The notes: a model not told the origin generated them from the letters alone. Numbered from the stretch's first letter, positions 47,764 through 56,742 are shown. The stretch is DNA of 64,000 nt from VRUE01 sp963704515 (GCA_963704515.1 OY969913.1:1736001-1800000); one strand, 5' to 3'. Program-made: numbers and translations.

Positions 47764-49082
47764 GAAAGACGGTCGTCAGCATCACTTCTCAAATTGAAGA
47801 AGTCGATCCTTGTGCGGTGGTATTCGCATCACGGCTGGCGAGTGACCGTTGGTTCTGTTGGGAGCAGCCCGACCGCGAGTTCGCCCTGGCCGCCGTTGGT
47901 GTGGCGCATGAGGTTGCGTCTCGCGGAGACGATCGGTTTCGCGATGTGGCCGGCGAGTGCCTTGCGACTGAGGTAATTGCCGAGGAGCCCGCCGGGCTGC
48001 CGGCCGGCGCCGGTGCGGTATGGGTCGGGGGGTTTGCGTTCGACTCGGATGGGGGCGGGACGTCGCCTTGGTCCTCGTTGGCGCCCGCCTCGGTGGTTCT
48101 GCCGGAGCTGTCGATCTGTCGGAGCGGGGAGGAGGGCTTCGTGACGGTCAATGCGGTGATCCGGCCCGGCGATGACGTGGACGCTGCGGCCGCGGCACTG
48201 GAGGCGCGACTGGCGAGCCTGCGGGACGATGCGCTGCCGCTGCTCGACCCTCACCCGACCTCGCGAGTCGAGATCACCAGTGTCCGGCCTCCCGGCGAGT
48301 TCGAGCGGATGATCTCGGCGGCGACCGAGCGGATCGGGGCGGGGGAGATGTCTAAGCTGGTTCTTGCCCGTGAGGTCCTGGCCAAGGCGAGTGAGGCCCA
48401 CGACCCGGCGGCAGTCTTCGGCGCCCTGCGCGAGCAGTTCGGCTCCTGCTTTTGCTTCTGCTGCGGCACGCCCGAGGCGGCCTTCATCGGGGCCAGCCCG
48501 GAGCTGCTGCTGCGCCGCTCCGGCGCCAGCGTCTCGACCGTCGCCCTCGCCGGCTCGACCCGCCGCAGCTCCGATCCCGCCGTCGACGACCACCTCGGCG
48601 AGCAGCTGCTGCGCAGCGACAAGGACCGCCGCGAGCACCGGATCGTCGCCGAGCGCATCGCTCGCACCCTGCGGCCGCACGCCGTCTGGGTCGAGGCGGC
48701 GCCCGAGCCGGAGATCGTCAAGGTCGCCAACATCCAGCACATGGCAACCCCGATCGTCGCTCAGCTGGCCGAGCCCCACTCCGCCGTCGAGTTGGCCGGC
48801 ATCCTCCACCCGACCCCGGCCGTCGGCGGCGAGCCATCTGCCGTCGCGACGGCAGCCATCGCCCAGATGGAGCAGATGGACCGAGGCTGGTACGCCGGCC
48901 CGGTCGGCTGGATGGACGCCACCGAAGACGGCGAGTTCTGCGTCGCCCTGCGCAGCGCCCTGCTGCGTGACCGCGAGGCCCACCTCTACGCGGGCGTCGG
49001 CGTGGTCGCCGGGTCAGAGCCGGCGGCCGAGCTGGCCGAGACGGAGATCAAGCTGCAGGCGCTGTTGCCACTCCTTTCCTAG
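47691..49082 (+). CDS. menF: Isochorismate synthase
   Basis: Chorismate to isochorismate, first step of menaquinone synthesis. 463 residues if started at TTG 47691; the beginning lies inside a repeat, so the true N-terminus may be later (GTG 47817 would remove 42 residues). Chorismate-binding motifs: KLVLAREVLAK, ASPELLLRRSG, ALAGSTRRS, EHRIVAERIARTL, VANIQHMATPI, LHPTPAVGGEP, YAGPVGWMDATEDGEF and YAGVGVVAGSEP, in family order with the catalytic Lys and Glu. No ribosome site is clear. Salicylate synthase is less likely because menD-C-A-B-E follow. Confidence 0.9.
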   Translation: MPGDLWTSSFPDLRSTSERALARGRKTVVSITSQIEEVDPCAVVFASRLASDRWFCWEQPDREFALAAVGVAHEVASRGDDRFRDVAGECLATEVIAEEPAGLPAGAGAVWVGGFAFDSDGGGTSPWSSLAPASVVLPELSICRSGEEGFVTVNAVIRPGDDVDAAAAALEARLASLRDDALPLLDPHPTSRVEITSVRPPGEFERMISAATERIGAGEMSKLVLAREVLAKASEAHDPAAVFGALREQFGSCFCFCCGTPEAAFIGASPELLLRRSGASVSTVALAGSTRRSSDPAVDDHLGEQLLRSDKDRREHRIVAERIARTLRPHAVWVEAAPEPEIVKVANIQHMATPIVAQLAEPHSAVELAGILHPTPAVGGEPSAVATAAIAQMEQMDRGWYAGPVGWMDATEDGEFCVALRSALLRDREAHLYAGVGVVAGSEPAAELAETEIKLQALLPLLS

Positions 49083-49096
49083 GCGCGAGGCGGGGT

Positions 49097-49199
49097 GGGC
49101 GAGGTGTGCCCCTCTCCGAAAGACCGTCGCGCAGCAGGTCGTTGGAGGTTGTGCGGATGGTGAAGCCAGGAGTCTTTCGGAGAGGGGCACACCACGCCC
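49097..49199. repeat. Long inverted repeat between convergent genes (C)
   Basis: 28-nt arms (49097-49124 and 49172-49199) with a single mismatch around a 47-nt loop. It lies between the stops of menF and the converging menD. Both arm ends read GGGCG/CGCCC, as in elements A and B. Confidence 0.85.
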
Positions 49200-49213
49200 T
49201 TCTCGATCCGGTC

Positions 49214-50956
49214 CTAGGTCGAGAGGGCGGCTTTGACCTGGTGGCTCAGGTGGGAGTGGAGGTCTACGTTGGCTTGGCGGTCGGTCTTGACCTCGATCAG
49301 TGCGGTGCCGGTCGCGAGGGCTTCGGGGAGCTGATCGAGGGATTCGAGAGGGTGGTGGGGGAGGTCGAAGAGGGTTGCGGCCTTCTTGGTGCTTATGCCG
49401 CGGGGGGTGCCGAGGAGGGACTCGTATTCGTCGGGGGGCATTGCGTTGGCTTGGGGGAGGAAGCCGAAGATGCCGCCGCCGTTGTTGTCGATTACGAGGA
49501 TGCGGACGGGAGTGGTGACCTCGCGGAGGGCGGCCAGGGCGCCGAGGTCGTGGAGGAGGCCGAGGTCGCCGGTGACGATCGTGGTGGGGCGGCCGGTGGA
49601 CTGGGCGGCGCCGATTCCGGAGGAGATCAGGCCGTCGATGCCGTTGGCGCCGCGGTTGCAGAGGAAGATGGCGTCGGTGGCGGCGGGTGGGAGGAAGGCC
49701 TCCTGGTCGCGGATCGGCATGCTTGAGGCGGTGTAGACGAGGTCGCCGTCGGTGTGGGCCTCACCGAGCGCGCGGTGCAGGCCGGGCTCGGTGATCTCCT
49801 CGAGCGCATCGAGCTCTCGGTCCAACGCGTCGCGGGCGACCGCCTCTGCCTCCAGCCAGGGGGAGGGCTCCGAACGGTCATCGCCCAGCCGAGCCGCCCA
49901 GCCGGCCGCCAGCTCGGTTGGGTCGGCGCGCAGTAGGGCCGCGGCGCGGCCGGTCGGCTCGTTCCAGCCGCCGCGGGGGTCGACGACGATCTGGTCGGCA
50001 CCGGATCCTGCGAGCCACGAGCGCAGCGGCTTGCAGGTCGGCATCTCGCCGAAGCGAAGGACGAGGTCCGGGCGCACGGCGTCGCGGAAACCCTCGTCGC
50101 GCAGCAGCAGGTCGTATGTGGAGATGACATGCGAGCGGTCGTGGGGGCCGCAGCGCAGCTGCGAGGTCGGCTCGGCGAGGATCGGGAAGCCGGCAACGTC
50201 GGCGAGACGGGCGAGCGGCTCGCGCAGCTCCGGGTCGAGCTGGCGGCCGGCGACGATCACGCCGGTCCTCGACTCCGCGATGTGGCCGGCGACCTCGTCG
50301 AGCAGGAAGGTCGTCGGCTCCAGGTCAACCGGCGTGACCGCGGTCAGCGGTCGTGGGTTCCGTCCATCCAAGGCCAGCGGGTCAATCGCGGTTACGGCGT
50401 CCTCGACCGGAACCGGCGCCAGGGGCTCTCGCCAGGGCAGGTTGAGGTGGACCGCGCCGGGACGGGGCTCGCCACGCGCAGCGGCCAGCGCCCGGCAGGC
50501 AACCGAGCGGTAATGGAGCAGGCCGGCGTCGTCAGCCTCGTGCGTGCCGACTTCGCAGAACCAGCGCACCGCGTCGCCGTAGAGCTTGACCTGATCGATC
50601 GTCTGCCCGGCGCCGACGGCGCGCAGCTCCGGCGGCCGGTCGGCGGTCAGCGCGATCAGCGGCACCGCCGACTCGTCCGCCTCGCAGATCGCCGGGTGGT
50701 AGTTGGCCGCCGCGGTGCCCGAGGTGCAGAGCAGCGCGACGGGGGCGCCCGTCGCCGCCGCGGCACCCAGGGCGAAGAAGGCGGCCGAGCGCTCGTCGAC
50801 GATCACGCTGACCTCGATCGCCGGTTGGCGCCAGAGCGCCACCGCCAACGGCGTCGAGCGCGACCCGGGGGAGACCACCGCCAGCCGCACGCCCCCGCGC
50901 GCCAGCTCCTCGACCAAGGCCGAGGCGAGGGCGGTGTTGGCATTGGTGGGGTCCAT
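49214..50956 (-). CDS. menD: SEPHCHC synthase (2-succinyl-5-enolpyruvyl-6-hydroxy-3-cyclohexene-1-carboxylate synthase)
   Basis: TPP enzyme joining isochorismate and 2-oxoglutarate for menaquinone. 580 residues. VVSPGSRSTPLAVAL, VIVDERSAAFFALGAA (activating Glu), LLCTSGTAAANYHPAI, and the TPP-binding region GDLGLLHDLGAL ... VIDNNGGGIFGFLP are all characteristic. It stands after menC on the reverse strand, separated by a perfect 18-bp hairpin and a TAGGCT -10-like box 6 nt before its ATG, so it may have its own promoter. Confidence 0.95.
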   Translation of the reverse strand: MDPTNANTALASALVEELARGGVRLAVVSPGSRSTPLAVALWRQPAIEVSVIVDERSAAFFALGAAAATGAPVALLCTSGTAAANYHPAICEADESAVPLIALTADRPPELRAVGAGQTIDQVKLYGDAVRWFCEVGTHEADDAGLLHYRSVACRALAAARGEPRPGAVHLNLPWREPLAPVPVEDAVTAIDPLALDGRNPRPLTAVTPVDLEPTTFLLDEVAGHIAESRTGVIVAGRQLDPELREPLARLADVAGFPILAEPTSQLRCGPHDRSHVISTYDLLLRDEGFRDAVRPDLVLRFGEMPTCKPLRSWLAGSGADQIVVDPRGGWNEPTGRAAALLRADPTELAAGWAARLGDDRSEPSPWLEAEAVARDALDRELDALEEITEPGLHRALGEAHTDGDLVYTASSMPIRDQEAFLPPAATDAIFLCNRGANGIDGLISSGIGAAQSTGRPTTIVTGDLGLLHDLGALAALREVTTPVRILVIDNNGGGIFGFLPQANAMPPDEYESLLGTPRGISTKKAATLFDLPHHPLESLDQLPEALATGTALIEVKTDRQANVDLHSHLSHQVKAALST

Positions 50957-50962
50957 TCGCGA

Positions 50963-50968
50963 AGCCTA
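50963..50968 (-). promoter_or_regulatory. Putative -10 box (TAGGCT) for menD
   Basis: On the reverse strand, ends 6 nt before the menD ATG and begins directly after the hairpin 50969-51009. Suggests leaderless transcription of menD. Confidence 0.4.
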
Positions 50969-51009
50969 TTGGCGACTTACCTGCCCGTAGAGGGCAGGTA
51001 AGTCGCCAA
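50969..51009. terminator. Perfect 18-bp hairpin between menC and menD
   Basis: 50969-50986 pairs completely with 50992-51009 around a 5-nt loop. It lies 12 nt beyond the menC stop and 12 nt before the menD start. There is no T run on either strand, so it may be a processing or insulating stem rather than an intrinsic terminator. Confidence 0.65.
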
Positions 51010-51021
51010 CCCCCCCGCGGA

Positions 51022-52077
51022 TCAGAGCCGGTGGGCCTTCAAGGCCCCCTCATCGATTTGCACACCCAAGCCGGGACCAGCTGGCGGGTGAAGCTTTCCA
51101 TCGCGGATTTCGCATTCGACCGAGGCGATCGTCGAAGCGAAGAGGCGTTGCGTAGCCAGCCCATGGGCGAAGCTGGGGCTCTCGGCGGGAGCAGTGGCTG
51201 CAAGCGTTTGCGCCACCTGTGCAGCAGCCGCGATGCCGACTGGCCCGTCGAGCGCGCTGGAGAGGAAGCACGGCATCACCTCCGCGATCTCGATTGCCGC
51301 CTCGGGCCCGCCGACCTTGGAGAGCTTCAGGCCGGCGATGTCGCAGGCGCCGACCCGTATGGCCTCTTCGGCATGCGCGCGCGTCTCGATGCTCTCGTCG
51401 CCGGCGATCGGGATCGACGTGGCAGCGCTCACCTCGGCCAGCTCCCCCAGGGCGGCCACTGGTTGCTCGGCCAGCTCGATCTCGAGCGGCTCCAGAGCGG
51501 CCAGCGTTCGCTTCGCCGTCTCCACGTCCCAGGCCGCGTTGGCGTCGACGCGAATCCGCGCTCGCGGACCGACGGACTCGCGCACCGCGTAGACCTGGCC
51601 GAAGTCGTCTCCTGCGCCGAGCTTCAGCTTGAAGGTCTCGAAGCCGTCTTCGGCCCACGCCTCGGCCTCGGCGGCAACCGCGGTCGGCTCTCCGGCGACC
51701 AACGTGGCGTTGCACTCGATCGGTCCGGACCCGGGGGACGCGGTCCCGTCCCCCGCCGCCCTACGGCCACGCAGATCGAGCAGCGCCGTGAGCGCCGCGC
51801 AGCGGGCGGGCGCGGAGAGGCCGAGCGCGTCGCCGCCCAAGGTGGTCTCGTCGAGCGCATCCCGCCCGCCGAGTCCTTCCAGCTCCGCGACCACCTCTGC
51901 CAACCCGGTGCCTCCGCGCAGCGAGAGCGGCACCGCTTCACCCAGTCCCACCAGGCCATCCTCGTCGCGCAGCCGCAGCAGCACCATCTCGCGCCGCTCG
52001 AGCCGCCCCCGGGCCGTCACGTATGGCTCGCGGAAGGGCAGCGCGTACGGAACGACCTCGACCGAGGCGATCTTCAC
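51022..52077 (-). CDS. menC: o-Succinylbenzoate synthase
   Basis: Enolase-superfamily dehydratase of menaquinone synthesis. 351 residues. FETFKLKLGAGDDFGQV has the KxK catalytic lysines; metal ligands lie in RIRVDANAAWD, IELAEQP and IPIAGDESIET, and the second Lys in AGLKLSKVGG. Alternatively it could be a dipeptide epimerase or N-acylamino-acid racemase, but position among men genes settles it. The GTG start overlaps the menA stop by 4 nt. Confidence 0.93.
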   Translation of the reverse strand: MKIASVEVVPYALPFREPYVTARGRLERREMVLLRLRDEDGLVGLGEAVPLSLRGGTGLAEVVAELEGLGGRDALDETTLGGDALGLSAPARCAALTALLDLRGRRAAGDGTASPGSGPIECNATLVAGEPTAVAAEAEAWAEDGFETFKLKLGAGDDFGQVYAVRESVGPRARIRVDANAAWDVETAKRTLAALEPLEIELAEQPVAALGELAEVSAATSIPIAGDESIETRAHAEEAIRVGACDIAGLKLSKVGGPEAAIEIAEVMPCFLSSALDGPVGIAAAAQVAQTLAATAPAESPSFAHGLATQRLFASTIASVECEIRDGKLHPPAGPGLGVQIDEGALKAHRL

Positions 52078-52955
52078 GATGCCAGCAGCAGCCCCACCGA
52101 GACCAGCAGGCTGAAGGCGCCGAGCAGGGCGCCGGTGCCGGCCAGGGCGCCGTTGAGGGACGCTCCGTCGGTGCGGTTGGTGACCGTGCGCATCGGTTTA
52201 GCAGCCAGCGGCAGGGCGAACAGGCCGATCAGGGGGAGCCAGCTGCCTCCACCCGCCAGCAGCGAGAGCGGCAGGACGACGAAGGCGCCGAGCACCAGCA
52301 TCCGGTAGAGGTTGATCGCGTTGGCGCGGCCCATCCGCACGGCGAGGGTCATCTTGCCCGCGCGGCGGTCGGTCTCCATGTCACGCACGTTGTTGACGAC
52401 GAGGATCGCGGTGGCGAGGAAGCCGACCGCGATCGAGAGTCCCAGGGGCAGGGCGTCGAGGCGTTCCAGCTGCACGTAGTAGGAGCCGTTGACGGCGACC
52501 AGGCCGAAGAAGAGAAAGACGAAGACCTCACCCAGGCCGGCGTAGCCGTAGGGCCGCGGTCCGCCGGTGTAGAGCACCCCGGCGGCGATCGAGAGGCCGC
52601 CGATTACGAGGATCGCGATCCCGGCGACGACGGCCAGATAGATCCCGCAGGCGACCGCGATCCCGAAGGCGATCCAGGTCGCGTTCAACACCCGCCGCGG
52701 CGTCACCAGGCCGGCCGAGGTGACCCGCACCGGCCCCAGTCGGTCGGCGGTGTCGGCCCCGCGCCGCGCGTCGGAGTAGTCGTTGGCCAGGTTGGTCCCC
52801 ACCTGGATGAAGATCGAGCCGATCAGGGCGGCGACGAACGCTCCGGCCCGGGGCAGCTTTCCGGCCCATTCGACCGCCGCCGCGCTGCCGACCAAAACCG
52901 GGGCGATCGCCGCCGGCAGCGTCCGCGGACGCGCCGCCATCACCCAGATCCTCAT
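52074..52955 (-). CDS. menA: 1,4-Dihydroxy-2-naphthoate polyprenyltransferase
   Basis: UbiA-superfamily integral membrane enzyme attaching the isoprenoid tail. 293 residues, eight to nine helices. The first Asp-rich motif is NLANDYSDARRGADTADR; the second is NNVRDMETDRRAGKMTLAVR. The N-terminus MRIWVMAARPRTLPAAIAPV is typical of MenA. The ATG overlaps the menB stop (ATGA) and its stop overlaps menC. Confidence 0.95.
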   Translation of the reverse strand: MRIWVMAARPRTLPAAIAPVLVGSAAAVEWAGKLPRAGAFVAALIGSIFIQVGTNLANDYSDARRGADTADRLGPVRVTSAGLVTPRRVLNATWIAFGIAVACGIYLAVVAGIAILVIGGLSIAAGVLYTGGPRPYGYAGLGEVFVFLFFGLVAVNGSYYVQLERLDALPLGLSIAVGFLATAILVVNNVRDMETDRRAGKMTLAVRMGRANAINLYRMLVLGAFVVLPLSLLAGGGSWLPLIGLFALPLAAKPMRTVTNRTDGASLNGALAGTGALLGAFSLLVSVGLLLAS

Positions 52956-53818
52956 GGCCGCCTCGGGAACCGCGCGAAGTTCGGCTGGCGCTTCTCCTTG
53001 AAGGCCTCGCGCCCCTCGCGCGCCTCCTCGCTGCCGTAGAAGAGGAGGTTTGCGTCGTGGGCGAGCTGCTGGATGCCGGTGTAGCCGTCCTCGTGGGCGT
53101 TGAAGCTGGACTTGACCAGGCGCAGCGCGAAGGGGGAGAGGGAGAGCATCTCGCGGCACCAGGCGATCGTCTCCTCTTCGAGCCGATCCAGCGGTACGAC
53201 CGCGTTGACGAGCCCCATCTCCCGCGCCTCCTCGGCGTCGTACTGGCGGCAGAGCAGCCAGAACTCCTTCGCCCTCTTGGTGCCGATGAGGTCGCGCAGC
53301 AGCGAGGCGCCGAAGCCGCCGTCCCAGGAGCCGACCCGTGGACCGGTTTGGCCGAAGACGGCGTTGTCGGCGGCGATCGTCATGTCGCAGCAGACGTGCA
53401 GCACGTGGCCGCCGCCGACCGCGTAGCCGGCGACCATCGCCACCACCGGCTTCGGCAGGCGTCGCATCTGCACCTGAAGGTCGGTGACGTGGAAGCGGCC
53501 GACCGAGGCGCCCTCGGCCATGTACCCGGTGTCGCCGCGCACTTGCTGGTCGCCGCCCGAGCAGAACGCCTTGGTCCCGGCGCCGGTGAGGATCACCACG
53601 CCGACCTCGGTGTCCTCCCGCGCCAGCTCCAGCGCGCCCGAGACCTCGACCAGCGTCTGTGGCCGGAAGGCGTTCAGCACCTCGGGCCTGTCGATCGTGA
53701 TCTTGGCGATCCCGTCGGCCTTCTCGTAGCGGATGTCTTCGTAGGCGGCGGCGATCCGCCACTCGATCGGCGCGTGCAGCGCCTCCTCGGGCGGGGCCTG
53801 CTTGTGGCGTTTGGGCAT
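52952..53818 (-). CDS. menB: 1,4-Dihydroxy-2-naphthoyl-CoA synthase
   Basis: Crotonase-fold enzyme closing the second ring of menaquinone. 288 residues from ATG 53818. GDQQVRGDTGYM, VVAMVAGYAVGGGHVLHVCCDMTIA, FGQTGPRVGSWDGGFGAS and the C-terminal FKEKRQPNFARFPRRP are specific to MenB. The first 20 residues are a Lys/Pro-rich extension. The start is 21 bp from the divergent menE start, so both promoters share that space. Confidence 0.96.
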   Translation of the reverse strand: MPKRHKQAPPEEALHAPIEWRIAAAYEDIRYEKADGIAKITIDRPEVLNAFRPQTLVEVSGALELAREDTEVGVVILTGAGTKAFCSGGDQQVRGDTGYMAEGASVGRFHVTDLQVQMRRLPKPVVAMVAGYAVGGGHVLHVCCDMTIAADNAVFGQTGPRVGSWDGGFGASLLRDLIGTKRAKEFWLLCRQYDAEEAREMGLVNAVVPLDRLEEETIAWCREMLSLSPFALRLVKSSFNAHEDGYTGIQQLAHDANLLFYGSEEAREGREAFKEKRQPNFARFPRRP

Positions 53819-53839
53819 GATGGGGACCATATCCCGCCG

Positions 53840-55165
53840 ATGAAACTCGACGACTGGCTCGCCCAACGCTCCCAAAGCTGTCCCGAGCGCACCGCCCTGG
53901 TGGCGGATGCGGCCGAGGTGACGTACGCCGAGCTCGAGGCCGAGGCAACCTGGGTGGCCCGCCGCCTGATCGCCCAGGGCGTGCGCCGCGGCTCGATCGC
54001 GGCGATGACGATGCACCCACGCCGCGAGCAGGTCGTCCTCGTCCACGCGCTGATGAAGGTCGGCTCCGTCCTGCTGCCGCTCAGCCCGCGCCTCTCGACC
54101 GAGGAGCGCGCCGCCGTGATCGCCGCCGAGGAACCGGCGATCGACCTCGACGACGCCGGCGAGCTGACCCAGACCGAGGCCGACCTGCCGCTGCTCGGCG
54201 AGCACGACATGGACGCCGTCGCCTGCCACGTGATGACCAGCGGCAGCACCGGCGCCCCGGACCCGGTCGGCCTCACCTACGGCAACTTCCTCTGGAACGC
54301 CGTCGGCTCGGCCTTCAACATCGGCGTCGAGCCGACCGACCGCTGGCTCTGCTGCCTGCCGCTCAGCCACATCGCCGGCCTCGGGATCGTGATGCGCTCG
54401 GTGATCTACGGGACGACGGCCGTCGTCCACGACGGCTTCGACGCCGAGCGCGTGGCGGCGGCGCTCGCGGACGACCAGATCAGCGTCGTCTCGCTGGTCA
54501 CCACGATGCTCACCCGCTTGCTCGAGGCGGGCGCCGACCTCTCGGGACCGCGGGCGATCCTGGTCGGCGGCGGCCCGGTTCCGGAGGATGCGCTCGAGGA
54601 GGCCTTGGCCCGCGGCGCCACCGTCGTGCAGACCTACGGCCTGACCGAGACCTGCTCGCAGGTGACGACCCTGGCGCCGGCCGACGCGCGGCGCAAGCTC
54701 GGCTCGGCCGGCCGGCCGCTGCTCACCACCCACCTGCGGATCGTCGATGGCGAGATCCTCGTCCAGGGACCGACCGTGGCGCCCGGCCGCGCCGACGCCG
54801 ACGGCTGGCTGCACACCGGCGACCTTGGCCGCATCGACGAGGAGGGCTTCCTCTACGTCGAGGACCGGATCGACGACATGATCGTCAGCGGCGGCGAGAA
54901 CGTCGTCCCGGCCGAAGTCGAGAAGGTGCTGCTGCGCCACCCCGACGTCGCCGACGCCGCGGTGGTCGGCCGCGAGGATCCCGAGTGGCAGCAGGCGGTG
55001 ACCGCGATCGTCGTCCTCGAGGACGGCTCGGACGCCAGCCCCGACGACCTGCGTCGCCACTGCGCCGAGTCGCTCGCCGGGTTCAAGGTGCCGAAGCTGG
55101 TCGAGCTGGCGGCGGTGCTGCCGCGCACGCCCTCGGGCAAGCTGATGAGGCGAGCGCTCCGCTAG
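53840..55165 (+). CDS. menE: o-Succinylbenzoate-CoA ligase
   Basis: ANL-family AMP-forming ligase that activates o-succinylbenzoate for MenB. 441 residues, compact as in MenE. The P-loop MTSGSTGAPDPVGLTYGN, then LPLSHIAGLGIVMRS, QTYGLTETCSQVTTL, the hinge GWLHTGDLGRIDEEGFLYVEDR, and PRTPSGKLMRRAL with the catalytic Lys. menH, menI and menG are not nearby. It is followed after 11 nt by ilvC. Confidence 0.92.
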   Translation: MKLDDWLAQRSQSCPERTALVADAAEVTYAELEAEATWVARRLIAQGVRRGSIAAMTMHPRREQVVLVHALMKVGSVLLPLSPRLSTEERAAVIAAEEPAIDLDDAGELTQTEADLPLLGEHDMDAVACHVMTSGSTGAPDPVGLTYGNFLWNAVGSAFNIGVEPTDRWLCCLPLSHIAGLGIVMRSVIYGTTAVVHDGFDAERVAAALADDQISVVSLVTTMLTRLLEAGADLSGPRAILVGGGPVPEDALEEALARGATVVQTYGLTETCSQVTTLAPADARRKLGSAGRPLLTTHLRIVDGEILVQGPTVAPGRADADGWLHTGDLGRIDEEGFLYVEDRIDDMIVSGGENVVPAEVEKVLLRHPDVADAAVVGREDPEWQQAVTAIVVLEDGSDASPDDLRRHCAESLAGFKVPKLVELAAVLPRTPSGKLMRRALR

Positions 55166-55168
55166 CCT
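55163..55168 (+). promoter_or_regulatory. Putative -10 box (TAGCCT) for ilvC
   Basis: Overlaps the menE stop codon and ends 8 nt before the ilvC ATG. Suggests a separate, nearly leaderless transcript for ilvC. Confidence 0.4.
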
Positions 55169-55176
55169 GCCCGGTC

Positions 55177-56202
55177 ATGCCAGACGACAAGCAGGACAGC
55201 CCTCAGGACATTTTCTACGACTCAGACGCCGACCTCTCGCTGCTCGACGGCAAGACCGTCGCGATCCTCGGCTACGGCTCCCAGGGCCACGCCCACGCCC
55301 TCAACCTGAAGGACTCGGGAGTCGACGTGGTCGTCGGCCTGCGCCCTGACTCCTCCAGCCGCGCCAAGGCCGAAGCTGCCGGCCTCGAGGTTCTCGAGAT
55401 CGCCGAAGCCGCCAGCCGCGGCGACGCGGTGATGATCCTGCTGCCCGACGAGAAGCAGGCCGAGGTCTGGGAGAGCGACATCGCCGACGGCATCGCGCCC
55501 GGCAACCTGCTGCTCTTCGCCCACGGCTTCGCCGTCCACTTCGAGCAGATCGTGCCGCCGGCCGGCGTCGACGTCGGCATGGTCGCGCCCAAGGGACCCG
55601 GCCACCTCGTCCGCCGCCAGTACGAGGAAGGCCGCGGCGTGCCCTGTCTGATGGCCGTCCAGCAGGACGCGACCGGCAACGCCCACGACCTCGTCCTCGC
55701 CTACGCCTGCGGGATCGGCGGCGGCCGCGCCGCGGTGATCGAGACCACCTTCAAGGACGAGTGCGAGACCGACCTCTTCGGCGAGCAGGCCGTCCTCTGC
55801 GGCGGCGCCTCGGAGCTGGTCCGGGCCGGCTTCGAGACCCTGGTCGAGGCCGGATACGACCCGCGCCTCGCCTACTTCGAGTGCCTGCACGAGCTCAAGC
55901 TGATCGCCGACCTGATGTACGAGAAGGGCATCCAGGGGATGCGCTACTCGATCTCCAACACCGCCGAGTACGGCGACATGACCCGCGGCAAGCGGGTGAT
56001 CGGCGAGGAGTCCCGCGCCGCGATGAAGCAGATCCTCGGCGAGATCCAGTCAGGCGAGTTCGCCCGCGAGTGGATCGCCGAGAACCGCGCCGGCGGCGAG
56101 AACCTCTCCCGCATGCGCGAGGAGGGCAAGAATCATCAGGTCGAGGGCGTCGGCAAGGAGATGCGCGACAAGATGCCCTGGATCGACCAGGAGTTCTCTT
56201 GA
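55177..56202 (+). CDS. ilvC: Ketol-acid reductoisomerase (class I)
   Basis: NADPH- and Mg-dependent second step of branched-chain amino acid synthesis. 341 residues, class I length. ILGYGSQGHAHALNLKDSG holds the nucleotide loop, and VVGLRPDSSSRAKA the Arg/Ser residues expected for NADPH preference. VAPKGPGHLVRRQYEEG and the metal ligands in DECETDLFGEQAVLCGG and FECLHELKLIADLMYE are all present. A longer-than-usual N-terminal lead of 16 residues precedes IFYDSDAD. Confidence 0.96.
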   Translation: MPDDKQDSPQDIFYDSDADLSLLDGKTVAILGYGSQGHAHALNLKDSGVDVVVGLRPDSSSRAKAEAAGLEVLEIAEAASRGDAVMILLPDEKQAEVWESDIADGIAPGNLLLFAHGFAVHFEQIVPPAGVDVGMVAPKGPGHLVRRQYEEGRGVPCLMAVQQDATGNAHDLVLAYACGIGGGRAAVIETTFKDECETDLFGEQAVLCGGASELVRAGFETLVEAGYDPRLAYFECLHELKLIADLMYEKGIQGMRYSISNTAEYGDMTRGKRVIGEESRAAMKQILGEIQSGEFAREWIAENRAGGENLSRMREEGKNHQVEGVGKEMRDKMPWIDQEFS

Positions 56203-56212
56203 CGGTAGTCGG

Positions 56213-56617
56213 CTAGAAGCGGGTCTCGCCCTCGGGGAGCTTGCCGTCGCGGCCGACGTAGCCGTCCTTGCCGCCGACGATCACGTAGACCGCGTCCTCT
56301 GAGTCGCTGAGGTTCTTCAGGCGGCGGACGGTTGAGGCGTCTACCCAGGCTAGGCCGCCGGGCTCTAGCTCGTGCGCGGTGCCGTCGCCGAACTCGATCT
56401 GCACGTGGCCGCTGTGCAGGAAGTAGAGCTCCTCCTGCTGCTCGTGGTAGTGGCTGCCGGTCTCATAGGAGGGCGGCAGGACGATCGCGTTGACGCCGAA
56501 CGCGGTCACGCCCAGCTCCTTGCGGATCTTGCGGAAGCCCGGCCCGTCGCCGAGGTCGCTGAGGTTCGCGACGGCGTAGCCGTCGCCCTTCGTCACTTGC
56601 TCTGTGGTCTCGCTCAT
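56213..56617 (-). CDS. Cupin-domain protein
   Basis: 134 residues with a single small beta barrel. Motif 1 GSHYHEQQEELYFLHSG holds the His-His-Glu metal ligands, and motif 2 LEPGGLAWVDASTVRRLKN has the barrel turn but no clear third His. Likely binds a metal and a small ligand. It converges on ilvC and is divergent from serC. Function not assignable. Confidence 0.85.
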   Translation of the reverse strand: MSETTEQVTKGDGYAVANLSDLGDGPGFRKIRKELGVTAFGVNAIVLPPSYETGSHYHEQQEELYFLHSGHVQIEFGDGTAHELEPGGLAWVDASTVRRLKNLSDSEDAVYVIVGGKDGYVGRDGKLPEGETRF

Positions 56618-56635
56618 GGTCCGCAGCCTACGCCG

Positions 56636-56682
56636 TTCCGGTGCGCCTTTGCCGCGATATGACCGGAAAAGGCGCACCGGAA
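56636..56682. repeat. Palindromic element between cupin gene and serC (copy 2 of the pheT element)
   Basis: 56636-56650 pairs with 56668-56682 (15 bp), then one mismatch and three more pairs. The arms share TTCCGGTGCGCCTT on the left and the GGAAAAG ... CGCACCGGAAGCC region on the right with the palindrome inside pheT. The loops differ. It sits in the divergent promoter region. Confidence 0.75.
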
Positions 56683-56742
56683 GCCGAGCTGCTGGGGTGG
56701 CTGGGGTCCAGCGGCGGGGGTCACTAACCTGTCGCCTCCGCC

